A DNA stretch of 64,000 bases from Clostridiales bacterium (GCA_023667345.1 JAMPAF010000008.1:1-64000); one strand, 5' to 3'; numbered from the stretch's first letter, positions 46,955-55,780 are shown. Notes: generated by a model not told the origin, from the sequence alone. Made by a program: numbers and translations.

Positions 46955-47260
46955 TCTACCCGTGCCTTCCACCTGAATAAAGGGGGAAGGTGGCGCGGAA
47001 CGCGACGGATGAGGGGTGTGCAAATTCGCCCGCAATTAAGCCTTCCCCCTACGTGGGGAAGGTGGCACTGCCATAAGGCAGTGACGGATGAGGGGTGTTA
47101 TTATAAGAATTCCCCTCACCACCGCTACGCGGAGCCTCCCCACCGAGGGGAAGCCTATAATAAGGTAAAAAATAACCTTATCCCTCATCAGTCATTTTCT
47201 CATTACACTACGAAAATGACAGCTTCCCCCTTGTACAAAAGGTGGAAGCCAAGTCTAAGG
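46955..47260. repeat. Cluster of palindromic repeat family B copies
   Basis: At least three consecutive arms with CCTTCC..GGAAGG and GACGGATGAGGGG or CCCTCATC motifs and different hairpin inserts. Frames crossing it are not coding. Confidence 0.7.
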
Positions 47261-47308
47261 TGATAATTCAGAAATTTTAAAAGACTGAATAATGAACGTC
47301 GATAAGCA

Positions 47309-47337
47309 TTGACTTTATTTTTTAAAAGTGCTAAACT
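47309..47337 (+). promoter_or_regulatory. Promoter of structured RNA copy 1
   Basis: TTGACT at 47309-47314, 17-nt spacer, TAAACT at 47332-47337. The predicted start is near 47342-47344, exactly at the base of the long stem. Confidence 0.8.
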
Positions 47338-47341
47338 TTTA

Positions 47342-47519
47342 GGTGCGACATCAATTGAATAATTTTTAAGCAAAGCGATATAACTCGGTAGAGGTGTATC
47401 TTCTTTTTCATTACAAAAAAACTTTGCTTAAAATGTAATTAAAAATTGGTGTCGCAACCTACGAGAAGACTACATTTTCTATATGTCGCTTTCTTGTCAG
47501 GAAGCGGCATTATTTTTTT
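47342..47519 (+). ncRNA. Structured noncoding RNA, copy 1
   Basis: About 178 nt from promoter to terminator. Closing stem: 47341-47356 pairs with 47444-47460 over 16 bp with one bulge. Inner stem: 47364-47375 with 47422-47433, 12 bp. The enclosed loop has CTCGGTAGAGGTG and TCTTCT. Two candidate pseudoknots: ATTAC (47410-47414) with GTAAT (47435-47439), and TCTTCT (47399-47404) with AGAAGA (47464-47469). The conserved 3' block GTCGCAAC..ACGAGAAG...CATTTTCTATATG is followed by the terminator. A second copy lies at 59279-59494. The family is not identified with certainty; size, pseudoknots and clostridial context recall raiA-type RNAs. Confidence 0.8.
47484..47519 (+). terminator. Terminator of structured RNA copy 1
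   Basis: A 10-bp stem TGTCGCTTTC/GGAAGCGGCA (two G-U pairs) with a TTGTCA loop, then TTATTTTTTT. It ends 29 nt before the next ATG. Confidence 0.9.
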
Positions 47520-47548
47520 GCGAAAAATTTTATAAAAGAGGTACATAT

Positions 47549-48013
47549 ATGAAGAAAAGACTACTCACCGTTTTAACTGCGGCTTGCGCAATTTGCGGCA
47601 CCTTTGCGCTTGCGGGTTGCGACTCGGGCACGGGCACGGGCTCCGGCGGCGGCGAAACCGCTACGGTTGCGGGCAACACATACACATACGAAAGTTTATC
47701 GTGCGACGATATGGACGCTGAAACGCTTGCGCAATATCATGAAAATTACGCCGGTATGGTGATTATTTTCAGCGAGAGCAACACCTTTACGCTTACAATG
47801 TACGAAGGCGCTACCGTACAGACGGGCACATATGTGCAAGACGGCAACGCAGTCACCCTGTCGGTAATGACGCTGACAGCGAACGGCAACCCCATCACAG
47901 GCTTTATACCAACGGACGTCGATTGCACGCTTGACGGCACTCAGTTTAATATGCCAAATCAGATAATGGAGTACACGCTCAATACCGTTATGAGATTGCA
48001 AACCGCGAAATAA
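47549..48013 (+). CDS. Small lipoprotein
   Basis: 154 residues from the ATG at 47549 (AGAGGT upstream). Signal peptide MKKRLLTVLTAACAIC with lipobox LAGC (Cys near residue 24), then a Gly/Ser/Thr-rich linker. The mature domain is beta-rich (NTYTYESLSCDDMD, VIIFSESNTFTLTMYEG, GTYVQDGNAVTLSV), like lipocalin-type or DUF-like lipid-anchored domains. Function unknown. It begins 29 nt after the RNA terminator, so some expression could come from readthrough. Confidence 0.8.
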   Translation: MKKRLLTVLTAACAICGTFALAGCDSGTGTGSGGGETATVAGNTYTYESLSCDDMDAETLAQYHENYAGMVIIFSESNTFTLTMYEGATVQTGTYVQDGNAVTLSVMTLTANGNPITGFIPTDVDCTLDGTQFNMPNQIMEYTLNTVMRLQTAK

Positions 48014-48025
48014 CGGGCAATTTTT

Positions 48026-48056
48026 AAGGCGTTCGCGCATTTTGCGCGAACGCCTT
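48026..48056. terminator. Bidirectional intrinsic terminator
   Basis: A 13-bp AAGGCGTTCGCGC/GCGCGAACGCCTT stem between the converging lipoprotein and M50-like genes. Confidence 0.85.
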
Positions 48057-48060
48057 TTCT

Positions 48061-48999
48061 TTACTCTTTTTTATCGGCATTTTCTTCCGCGGATTGTTCT
48101 CCTTGTTCGGCGGGTTCGGCAGGCTCCGCGGCGGGCTGTTCCGCCGTTTCCGCCGTTCCGTCGGGCGGCGACTGCTCCTCCGTCCCCTCTTCGGGAACTT
48201 CCGTCCCTTCCTCTATGCGGGCGCGCTTTCTTCCGCCCGTATAGCCGTCGGGCAGATAGCGGATAATTTCCTTGTAGCGCAGAAAATATTTGTAAGCTTC
48301 GCTGTCGTTGCCCTTTGCCTCGTAATACTCGCACCGAAGCTGCGTGAGCATAATGAAATTCACGTCGTCTTCCTGAATCTGCGGCACGTCCAGAAGCATA
48401 CTTTCGGGCACTTCGCGAAGAAGCAAGCCGCCGTTTACGAGCCCCTGCACCTTTAAAACGGCGAACATAACCTGCGCCGAGGGCTTATTTGCGATTGCCT
48501 CGCACACGGCGTAACCGTCCGTTTTGCCCGCCGCGTACTCGAAAGGTACAACGTTAATTACGAAAGAATAGAACGCGTACGGAAGCCCGAGCGAGAAAAA
48601 CGCGGGTACCGAGGGAACGGTAAGCGCAATCACGCCGAGAATTATTATAAGAAGGTCGAAAAACAGACCCGCCGCCGCAGTGAGAACAAACCTTAAACGC
48701 ATAGCCTTTGCGCCCTTGGGATACATTTCGACCGAGGAGCTTTTGAAAATGCGAATCTTCGGCGGCTTTACGCCCATCGAAAGCATTGCGCCCACCAAAA
48801 AATGCGCGCCCTCGTGCACGAACTCGTCGATAAACGCGCCGAGCACGATTAAAATTATATAAATGGGTATGAGCGCGTACAACTGCGCGTCGGCTATTGT
48901 GACCTGCGTGCAGAACACGTAGCCGCCCCACGCTGCGAGCGCCGCCGCCAATATTGCCGCCACTACCGTAATTACGGTAGGCAAGACGTCTCTTTTCAT
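48061..48999 (-). CDS. M50-like membrane metalloprotease homologue
   Basis: 312 residues. Membrane helices at about residues 8-30, 42-62, 105-130 and 135-160. The second helix contains FVHEGAHFL, an HExxH zinc motif, and GKTDGYAV near residue 165 resembles the distal Asp motif of site-2 proteases. Residues after 170 are cytosolic and helical, and the tail from about 260 is low-complexity Glu/Pro/Ala. The DUF3267-like layout is possible. Substrate unknown. Confidence 0.7.
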   Translation of the reverse strand: MKRDVLPTVITVVAAILAAALAAWGGYVFCTQVTIADAQLYALIPIYIILIVLGAFIDEFVHEGAHFLVGAMLSMGVKPPKIRIFKSSSVEMYPKGAKAMRLRFVLTAAAGLFFDLLIIILGVIALTVPSVPAFFSLGLPYAFYSFVINVVPFEYAAGKTDGYAVCEAIANKPSAQVMFAVLKVQGLVNGGLLLREVPESMLLDVPQIQEDDVNFIMLTQLRCEYYEAKGNDSEAYKYFLRYKEIIRYLPDGYTGGRKRARIEEGTEVPEEGTEEQSPPDGTAETAEQPAAEPAEPAEQGEQSAEENADKKE

Positions 49000-49018
49000 T
49001 TTTCCCCCTTTATGTAAA

Positions 49019-49049
49019 TGCTGAATGCAGAATGTAGAATTAAGAATTG
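49019..49049. repeat. Heptamer repeat upstream of M50-like gene
   Basis: GAATGCAGAATGTAGAATTAAGAATT: 7-bp phased units of the GAATNNA type (reverse of AATTCTN). Similar at 49184-49212 next to the ABC-F stop. Confidence 0.55.
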
Positions 49050-49183
49050 CGGCTGTTCACTCCCTAATTCCCCCGAGCAGACCACGAGGGGATTCTCTCG
49101 CTTGGTTGCCCGCTTCGCGGGTCTTCCTTCGGCTCGAAATGACACGCTCCTATTAGCTCGCAAATTATTTTAAAATAATGACC

Positions 49184-49212
49184 TCAATTCTTAATTCTTA
49201 ATTCTGAATTAT
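49184..49212. repeat. Heptamer repeat at ABC-F 3' end
   Basis: AATTCTT units in 7-bp phase up to the stop codon at 49209. Confidence 0.6.
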
Positions 49213-50786
49213 TTCGTGACAATGTCGATGTACTCGTCGTAGGTGACGTTTTTGTCGAAGCGCTTGGTGCCGTTTATCTCGATTATGCGGTTGGCAACCG
49301 TGTTCATAAGCTCCTGGTCGTGCGAGGTGAACAGCATACAGCCCCTGAAATTCTTCATGCCGTTGTTGAGCGCGGTTATGCTCTCCAAATCGAGGTGGTT
49401 TGTAGGCTCGTCCATTATGAGGAAATTGCCCCCTTCCAACATCATTTTTGCGAGCATGCACCTGACCTTTTCGCCGCCCGAGAGCACTTTTGCTTGCTTT
49501 AACGCCTCCTCGCCCGAAAATAACATTCTGCCCAGCCAGCCGCGCAAATACTCTTCGTAGTGGTCGGTCGAGAACTGCGACAGCCACTGCACGAGCGTTA
49601 AATCGCACCCCTGAAAATACTCGTTGTTGTTTTCGGGGAAATAGCTCGCGGATATGGTTTTGCCCCAGCGCACGGTGCCGCCGTCTGGCTGCGCTTTGCC
49701 CGTTAAAATATCGTACAGCATTGAAATGGTGGTCGACTTGTCGGAAACTATGCCTATCTTGTCGTCGCGCTGAACGGTGAACGAAACGTTTTCGAAATAG
49801 CCCTTTTTAGTGAGACCCTCCACCATTAAAATGTCGTTGCCTATCTCCTTTTCGTACTTAAAGTCGATATACGGATATTTGCGAAGCGACGGTTTGAAAT
49901 CGGATATCGTGAGCTTTTCGAGCTCCTTTTTGCGCGAGGTTGCCTGCCGCGATTTGGAAGCGTTCGCCGCGAACCTTGCAATAAACTCCTGCAATTCCTT
50001 TGCGCGCTGTTCGTTCTTCTTGTTTACGTCCCTCTGCTGACGCGCCAAAAGCTGGCTCGTTTCGTACCAGAAATCGTAGTTTCCGAGCATCATATTTATC
50101 TTGCCGTAGTCGACGTCGCAGATGTGTGTGCAGACCTTGTTTAAAAAGTGGCGGTTGTGCGACACGATGATGACCGTGTTTTCGAAGTCCATTAAATAGT
50201 CCTCGAGCCACCGCACCGTCTTTATGTCAAGGTTGTTCGTCGGCTCGTCTAAAAGAAGGATATCGGGGTTGCCGAAGAGAGCTTGCGCAAGCAAAATTTT
50301 AACCTTGCGCTTTGCGTCGACGTCCGCCATTAAAGTGTCGTAGAATTCTTCGCCTATGTCGAGGGCGTTTAAAAGGGTCTGCGCCTCGTACTCGGCGTTC
50401 CAGCCGTCGAGCTCGGCAAACTCGGTTTCGAGCTCGCTTGCACGGACGCCGTCCGCTTCCGAAAAGTCCTCTTTTGCGTACAGCGCGTCCTTTTCGTCCA
50501 TAATCTGCACAAGGCGCTTGTGACCGAGCATTACCGCGCGCAGGACAGTAACGTGGTCGAACGCGCTCTGGTTCTGCATTAAAACGGACATACGCTCGGT
50601 CTTATCCATTACGACCTCGCCCTTGTTCGGTTCTATCTCGCCGCTTAAAACCTTTAAAAAGGTGGATTTACCCGCGCCGTTCGCGCCGATTATGCCGTAG
50701 CAGTTGCCGCCCGTAAATTTTAGATTTACGTCCTCGAAAAGTTTTTTACTGCCGTATTGCAAAGATACGTTGTTGACTTGTAACAT
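49209..50786 (-). CDS. ABC-F family ATPase with degenerate second P-loop
   Basis: A soluble tandem-ATPase translation factor type protein, 525 residues, no membrane helices. Domain 1 has GIIGANGAGKSTFLK, LLLDEPTNNLD and VSHNRHFL. The linker (about residues 235-310) is charged and helical as in ribosome-binding ABC-F proteins. Domain 2 has LSGGEKVR, LIMDEPTNHLD and TSHDQEL, but its Walker A region reads GIVSDKSTTISML and lacks the GxxGxGK(S/T) loop. Similar degeneration is known in YkpA/YbiT-like members. Likely role: ribosome-associated stress factor. Confidence 0.88.
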   Translation of the reverse strand: MLQVNNVSLQYGSKKLFEDVNLKFTGGNCYGIIGANGAGKSTFLKVLSGEIEPNKGEVVMDKTERMSVLMQNQSAFDHVTVLRAVMLGHKRLVQIMDEKDALYAKEDFSEADGVRASELETEFAELDGWNAEYEAQTLLNALDIGEEFYDTLMADVDAKRKVKILLAQALFGNPDILLLDEPTNNLDIKTVRWLEDYLMDFENTVIIVSHNRHFLNKVCTHICDVDYGKINMMLGNYDFWYETSQLLARQQRDVNKKNEQRAKELQEFIARFAANASKSRQATSRKKELEKLTISDFKPSLRKYPYIDFKYEKEIGNDILMVEGLTKKGYFENVSFTVQRDDKIGIVSDKSTTISMLYDILTGKAQPDGGTVRWGKTISASYFPENNNEYFQGCDLTLVQWLSQFSTDHYEEYLRGWLGRMLFSGEEALKQAKVLSGGEKVRCMLAKMMLEGGNFLIMDEPTNHLDLESITALNNGMKNFRGCMLFTSHDQELMNTVANRIIEINGTKRFDKNVTYDEYIDIVTK

Positions 50787-50832
50787 AAATTCTCCTATAT
50801 ATAAATGCTAAATGCGAAATCAGGCAGGTTGA

Positions 50833-50945
50833 AAATTCAGAATTAAGAATTAAGAATTAAGAATTATGCTAATGAATATTATTTTTAAATAATACCACAA
50901 TTCTGCATTCTGCATTCTTAATTCTACATTCTTAATTAACCCTCA
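50833..50945. repeat. Two opposed heptamer arrays between ABC-F and ABC exporter genes
   Basis: AGAATTA units at 50833-50868 and ATTCTGC/ATTCTTA units at 50898-50945 form a partial inverted arrangement. No gene is seen. Confidence 0.6.
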
Positions 50946-50946
50946 A

Positions 50947-52710
50947 TTAACTCTCAAACTGGCTGTAATACAAATTTTTGTAAAAGCCGCCTTGCGCGAT
51001 AAGTTCGTCGTGCGTGCCTTGCTCTATTATGTTGCCCTTGTTCATTACGAGTATTAAGTCGGCTTCCTTGATAGTCGAGAGCCTGTGCGCGACGATAAAA
51101 CTCGTTCTGCCCTTCATAAGCTTTGCAAACGCATTCTGAATTTTAAGCTCGGTGCGGGTATCAATCGAGCTTGTCGCCTCGTCCAAAATGAGCATGGGCG
51201 GCAGGCACAGCATTATGCGCGTTATGCAAAGTAGCTGCTTTTGCCCCTGCGAGAGGTTGCCGCCGTCCTCGCCTATAACCGTGTTATAGCCGTCTTTCAT
51301 CTGCATGATAAAGCCGTGCACATGGGTTGCCTTTGCCGCGGCAATCACCTCTTCGTCGGTGGCGTCGGGCTTGCCGATTGTTATATTGTCGCGCACGGTG
51401 CCGCTTTTAAGCCATGTGTCCTGCAACACCATGCCGTAACCCCTTCTTAAAGATTTGCGCGTTACATGGCGTATTTTGTTGCCGTCGACCGTTATATAGC
51501 CGCCCTGCACGTCGTAAAAGCGCATTAAAAGGTTGATAAGCGTGGTTTTGCCGCAACCCGTCGGTCCGACTATTGCAATTCTCTGCCCCGCCCTTGCGCG
51601 GATATTCAGATTTTCGATAAGCGGCTTGTCCTCTTCGTACGAAAAACTTACGTTATTGAATTCGACGTCGCCCTTGACATCTTCGAGCGTAGCCGCGCCG
51701 TCCGCGTCGGGCTGCTGGGCGGGCTCGTCGCAGAATTCGTAAATTCTGCCCGCGCACGCAACCGCGTTCTGGAATTCGGTTATAACGCCCGATATCTCGT
51801 TGAACGGCTTGGTGTACTGGTTGGAAAACTGCAACAGCGAGGAGAGCTTTCCGACCGTGAACGCGACGGGCAGTACCGCGGGATATATGAGCGTGAGCGC
51901 GCCCGAGAGCGCAACCGCCGCGTACACCACCGCGTTGACAAAGCGCGTGCACGGGTTTGTGAGCGAGGAGAAAAATATCGAGGAGAGCGACGCTTTGGTT
52001 AGTTCTTCGTTTATACCGTCGAACTTTTTTTGGTTTTCGTCCTCCCTGCCGAACGCCTGCACTACCTTTAAATCGCCTATCATTTCGTCGATAAAAGCCG
52101 TCTGTTCACCCCTTATTTTCGAGGTCTTTTTGAACATGGAATATGTGCGGCTTGCAATGAATTTAGCCACAAACAGCGAAAGCGGGGTGATTATGAACAC
52201 CGCGAGCGCGATTATCCAGTTGAAAATGAACATTATAACGAGCGTTACGACTATTGTAATTATGCCCGTAAAAAGCTGTGTAAAACCCATTAACAGTCCG
52301 TCGGCAAACTGGTCTACGTCGGCTATACAGCGCGAGACCACGTCGCCGTAGGGGTGACTGTCGATATATTTTAGGGGCAGGTTTTGTATATGCGAAAAGG
52401 CTTCCGCCCTTATGTCGCGGATAACGCCGTAGACTATGCGGTTATTTATAACGCTCATAAGCCACTGCACCGCCGCGGTTGCAGCCACTATCCCGCCGAT
52501 TGCGATAAAGTAGTAGGTCAGCGTTTTGAAATCCACCGCGCCCGCCTCTATTATGCGGTCGATTGCGTCGCCGAAAAGCACGGGAGCAGTCAGCGTGCCC
52601 GCCACCGAGAGCATTGCAAGAAACAGCGAGAGGACTATCGCCGGCGCGTACCTTTTAAGCTGTTTTAAAACGCGCTTTACCGTCTTTGTTTGGGAGCCCA
52701 GCTTTTTCAT
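50947..52710 (-). CDS. ABC exporter half-transporter, second of pair
   Basis: 587 residues: six-helix type I exporter membrane domain (about 1-310) then an ATPase domain with VGPTGCGKTTLI, LSQGQKQLLCI and MLILDEATSSID, plus a switch HRLSTI. The ABC signature is LSQGQ and the catalytic Glu is present. It probably forms a heterodimer with the upstream protein; the substrate may be a lipid, peptide or drug. The ATG overlaps the partner stop (ATGA). Confidence 0.93.
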   Translation of the reverse strand: MKKLGSQTKTVKRVLKQLKRYAPAIVLSLFLAMLSVAGTLTAPVLFGDAIDRIIEAGAVDFKTLTYYFIAIGGIVAATAAVQWLMSVINNRIVYGVIRDIRAEAFSHIQNLPLKYIDSHPYGDVVSRCIADVDQFADGLLMGFTQLFTGIITIVVTLVIMFIFNWIIALAVFIITPLSLFVAKFIASRTYSMFKKTSKIRGEQTAFIDEMIGDLKVVQAFGREDENQKKFDGINEELTKASLSSIFFSSLTNPCTRFVNAVVYAAVALSGALTLIYPAVLPVAFTVGKLSSLLQFSNQYTKPFNEISGVITEFQNAVACAGRIYEFCDEPAQQPDADGAATLEDVKGDVEFNNVSFSYEEDKPLIENLNIRARAGQRIAIVGPTGCGKTTLINLLMRFYDVQGGYITVDGNKIRHVTRKSLRRGYGMVLQDTWLKSGTVRDNITIGKPDATDEEVIAAAKATHVHGFIMQMKDGYNTVIGEDGGNLSQGQKQLLCITRIMLCLPPMLILDEATSSIDTRTELKIQNAFAKLMKGRTSFIVAHRLSTIKEADLILVMNKGNIIEQGTHDELIAQGGFYKNLYYSQFES

Positions 52711-54482
52711 ACCCGCGCCCCCTTTGCAAGCCCGTCGGCGCTTTCGCCGCCCGAGTATTGCGACATATGAATCTCTCTGTACACCTCGCAGTTTTCAAGC
52801 AGTTCTTCGTGCGTGCCGCACCCCACGAGGTTGCCGCCTTCAAGCACTAAAATTTTGTCGGCAAAGCGCACCGAACTCGTTCTCTGCGACACGATGAAAA
52901 CCGTGGGATTATAGTCCAAAGAGCGCAGATTTTTGCGCAGAGCCGCGTCGGTTGCGTAGTCGAGGGCGGACGCGCTGTCGTCCAAAATTAAAATTCTGGG
53001 CTTTTTTACGAGGGCGCGGGCGATGGTCAGGCGCTGCCGCTGCCCGCCCGAAAAGTTTTTGCCGCCCTGCTCTACCTGCTCGTCGAGACCGTCGGGTTTA
53101 TTCTTTATGACTTCCGCCGCGCAAGCCGTCTGAGCCGCCGCCATAATTTCTTCGTCGGATGCGTTCTCGTTGCCCCACTTGATATTTTCGCGGATTGTGC
53201 CCTTAAAGAGCACTGCGCGCTGGGGCACGATGCCGCAGCTTTCGCGCAAAATTTCGTCGCCGTACGCGTTTACGTTCACGCCGTCGACTAAAATCTCGCC
53301 CTCCGTCACGTCGTAAAAGTGCGGAATGAGGTTGACGAGCGTAGATTTACCCGAGCCGGTGCCGCCTATTATGCCCACCGTCTCGCCCGCGTTGACCGAA
53401 AAGGTTATGCCGCTTAAAGCGTCCGAGCCGCCCCCCGAATAGCGCATGCTCACATTATCGAACGAGATAAAGGGAACGCCCTCACGCTTTTTATCCTGCT
53501 CACCGTGTTTGAGCGCGGGTTGCATTTTGAGTATCTCGTTCACCCTTCCCGCGCACGCAAAGCACTTTGTTACGGTGATTATAAGGTTGGCAAGCTTTAT
53601 AAGCTCAACCAAAATCTGCGACATATAGTTGTATAGAGCTATAACCTGCCCTTGCGTGAGTGCGCCGTCGTACACCTTGCCCGCGCCGAAGTGTATTAAA
53701 ATTATTATGCCGACGTTTATTACCGCGTACGTTAAAGGGTTCATTAAGGCGGATATGCCGCCGACGAATTTCTGCGATTTTGTAAGGGCGTCGTTGCGCT
53801 TTTTAAACTCCGCAATCTCCTCGTCCTCTTTGCAGAAGGCGCGCACCACGCGGGAACCGACAAGCGTTTCACGCGTTGCCGCGGTAACTCTGTCGAGGTT
53901 GCTCTGCGACTTTTTGTACATGGGGATTGTGATTGCCATTATGCCGAAAACGACTGAAAAAAGTACGGCAATCGTAACCGCGAACACCCAACCCGCAGTT
54001 ACGCTTATCACAAACGCCATTATAAGCGCGCCGAAAACAATGAACGGCGAGCGCATAAAAAGGCGCAACACCATATTCACGCCCGTCTGCACCTGATTTA
54101 CGTCGCTCGTCATTCTGGTTATAAGCGACGACGTGCCCAAATTGTCTATCTCGTAATAGGAAAGCGACTGCACTTTTTTAAACATATCGCTTCTGAGTTC
54201 TTTCGAAAAGCCCACCGCAGCCTTTGCCGCAAAGTACTGCGCGCACACTGCGGCTACAAGCCCCACGACGCCGAGCGCAACTAAAATTAAGCACGCGTAG
54301 ATAACGTAGCGCGAGCCGTCCGCCGCCGTCGCTCCGCCCGCGTTGACCGCGTTTATTTTGTCGACGACAGACGCTACGATTATGGGAATAACGAGCTCGA
54401 AGCCCGCCTCCAACATTTTGAAGAGAGGCGCCAAAATACTCTGTAATTTATAATGCTTTAAATATACGAGTAAATCCTTCAT
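52707..54482 (-). CDS. ABC exporter half-transporter, first of pair
   Basis: About 591 residues from the ATG at 54482 (MKDLLVYLKHYKLQ); the longer in-frame extension runs into the divergent gene and is rejected. Six-helix membrane domain, then ATPase with IGGTGSGKSTLVN, FSGGQRQRLTIARAL and LILDDSASALD. The residue after the Walker B Asp is Asp instead of Glu, so this site is likely degenerate, as in heterodimeric exporters. Its ATG is 9 nt from the -10 box and there is no ribosome site. Confidence 0.92.
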   Translation of the reverse strand: MKDLLVYLKHYKLQSILAPLFKMLEAGFELVIPIIVASVVDKINAVNAGGATAADGSRYVIYACLILVALGVVGLVAAVCAQYFAAKAAVGFSKELRSDMFKKVQSLSYYEIDNLGTSSLITRMTSDVNQVQTGVNMVLRLFMRSPFIVFGALIMAFVISVTAGWVFAVTIAVLFSVVFGIMAITIPMYKKSQSNLDRVTAATRETLVGSRVVRAFCKEDEEIAEFKKRNDALTKSQKFVGGISALMNPLTYAVINVGIIILIHFGAGKVYDGALTQGQVIALYNYMSQILVELIKLANLIITVTKCFACAGRVNEILKMQPALKHGEQDKKREGVPFISFDNVSMRYSGGGSDALSGITFSVNAGETVGIIGGTGSGKSTLVNLIPHFYDVTEGEILVDGVNVNAYGDEILRESCGIVPQRAVLFKGTIRENIKWGNENASDEEIMAAAQTACAAEVIKNKPDGLDEQVEQGGKNFSGGQRQRLTIARALVKKPRILILDDSASALDYATDAALRKNLRSLDYNPTVFIVSQRTSSVRFADKILVLEGGNLVGCGTHEELLENCEVYREIHMSQYSGGESADGLAKGARV

Positions 54483-54491
54483 TACTGTAAA

Positions 54492-54520
54492 ATTATACCA
54501 AACCTTATTATAAAAATCAA
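54492..54520 (-). promoter_or_regulatory. Promoter of the ABC exporter operon
   Basis: -10 TATAAT at 54492-54497, 17-nt spacer, -35 TTGATT at 54515-54520. It predicts a 5' UTR of about 0-3 nt. Confidence 0.75.
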
Positions 54521-54558
54521 CAGCAAAAAGGGCAAATTTCCGCTTTTGTGCGAAATGC

Positions 54559-54587
54559 TTGCAATCGGGGCGGCAAACTGGTAAAAT
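54559..54587 (+). promoter_or_regulatory. Promoter of the RlmI-like gene
   Basis: -35 TTGCAA at 54559-54564, 17-nt spacer, -10 TAAAAT at 54582-54587. The ATG begins 7 nt after the -10 box, so transcription is predicted to start at the ATG itself. Confidence 0.7.
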
Positions 54588-54593
54588 TGTGGT

Positions 54594-55763
54594 ATGTGTT
54601 ATAAAATTTACCTTAAAAAAGGCGAAGAAAAACGCATCGTCGCGGGGCATAGCTGGGTGTACGCCAACGAGGTTGCAAGGATAGAGGGCAAGGACAAAAA
54701 CGGCTCCCTCGCCTCGGTCTACGCAAGCGACGGGCGGTTTATCGGCAAGGGGTATATCAACCACGCGTCGAAGATTTTGGTGCGCATATTTTTGCGCGGC
54801 GACGGCGAGGACGGCAAACAGTTTTATATGAACGCGCTCTCCGCCGCGGACGGCTACCGTCGGCGGCTGGGCTATGAAAACTGCTACCGCATGGTGTTTG
54901 CCGAAGCCGACAATCTGCCTGCCTTAATCGTCGATAAATACGGCGATTACCTCGTAATACAATGCCTCTCCCTCGGGATAGACATGCGCAAAAAGCTTAT
55001 CTGCGAGTGCCTTGCCGAGCTGTTTTCCCCAAAGGGAATTTACGAGCGAAGCGACGTTTCGGTGCGCAAAAAAGAGGGCTTGCCCGAGGTTAAGGGGCTT
55101 TTGTACGGCGAGGTGCCCGACTACTGCGGGATTGTAGAAAACGGCTTGAAAATGCTCGTCGACGTGAAGAACGGACAGAAAACGGGGTACTTTTTGGACC
55201 AGAAGGAAAACCGCTTTGCCGTGCGCAAATACTGCGCGAGCGCGGAGAGCGTTTTGGACTGTTTCTGCAACAGCGGCGGGTTTTCTTTAAACGCGGCTAC
55301 GGTGGCTAAAAACGTCGTTAGTTGCGACATATCCCCGCTCGCACTGAAAAACGTTGAGGACAACGCGCGGTTAAACGGCATTGAAAACATTACGACATTG
55401 CAGGGGGACGTTTTCGAAATTCTGCGCTCGTTTAAACGCGAAAAAAGGCAGTTCGACACGGTGATTTTAGACCCTCCCGCCTTTTGCAAGACAGCGGACG
55501 AGGTTAAGGACGCGTACCGCGGTTACAAGGATATCAACCTTACCGCAATGAAGATTGTTAAAAGCGGCGGGTTTCTGATTACGTGCTCGTGCTCGCACTA
55601 TATGACAATGCCGCTTTTTGAAAAAATGCTTATCGAGGCGGCAAGAGAAAGCGGACGGCGGGTGCGCAGTGTGGAAGTTAAAACGCAAGCTCCCGACCAC
55701 CCCTCGCTCCTCTGCGCCGAAGAAACGCAGTACTTAAAATTTTTCGTCTTGCAGGTAGAGTGA
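54594..55763 (+). CDS. rlmI: RlmI-type 23S rRNA cytosine-5 methyltransferase
   Basis: 389 residues. N-terminal PUA domain (IYLKKGEEKRIVAGHSWVYANEV, residues 4-70), central RlmI-like domain, then a SAM methyltransferase fold with VLDCFCNSGGFSLNA near residue 223, VVSCDISPLAL, and the catalytic motif LDPPAFCK near 293 and TCSCSHYM near 327. Likely modifies a cytosine of 23S rRNA. The gene is monocistronic and predicted to be leaderless. Confidence 0.9.
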   Translation: MCYKIYLKKGEEKRIVAGHSWVYANEVARIEGKDKNGSLASVYASDGRFIGKGYINHASKILVRIFLRGDGEDGKQFYMNALSAADGYRRRLGYENCYRMVFAEADNLPALIVDKYGDYLVIQCLSLGIDMRKKLICECLAELFSPKGIYERSDVSVRKKEGLPEVKGLLYGEVPDYCGIVENGLKMLVDVKNGQKTGYFLDQKENRFAVRKYCASAESVLDCFCNSGGFSLNAATVAKNVVSCDISPLALKNVEDNARLNGIENITTLQGDVFEILRSFKREKRQFDTVILDPPAFCKTADEVKDAYRGYKDINLTAMKIVKSGGFLITCSCSHYMTMPLFEKMLIEAARESGRRVRSVEVKTQAPDHPSLLCAEETQYLKFFVLQVE

Positions 55764-55780
55764 AACCGACCGCATTGAAA

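Noticed and set aside
46778..47263. 161-codon plus-strand ORF
   Set aside because: It runs out of frame through the zinc-ribbon gene and then repeats; composition is not protein-like.
52707..54764. 685-residue version of the first ABC half-transporter
   Set aside because: The extra N-terminal 94 residues overlap the divergent rlmI gene and its promoter; the ATG at 54482 starts a normal exporter.
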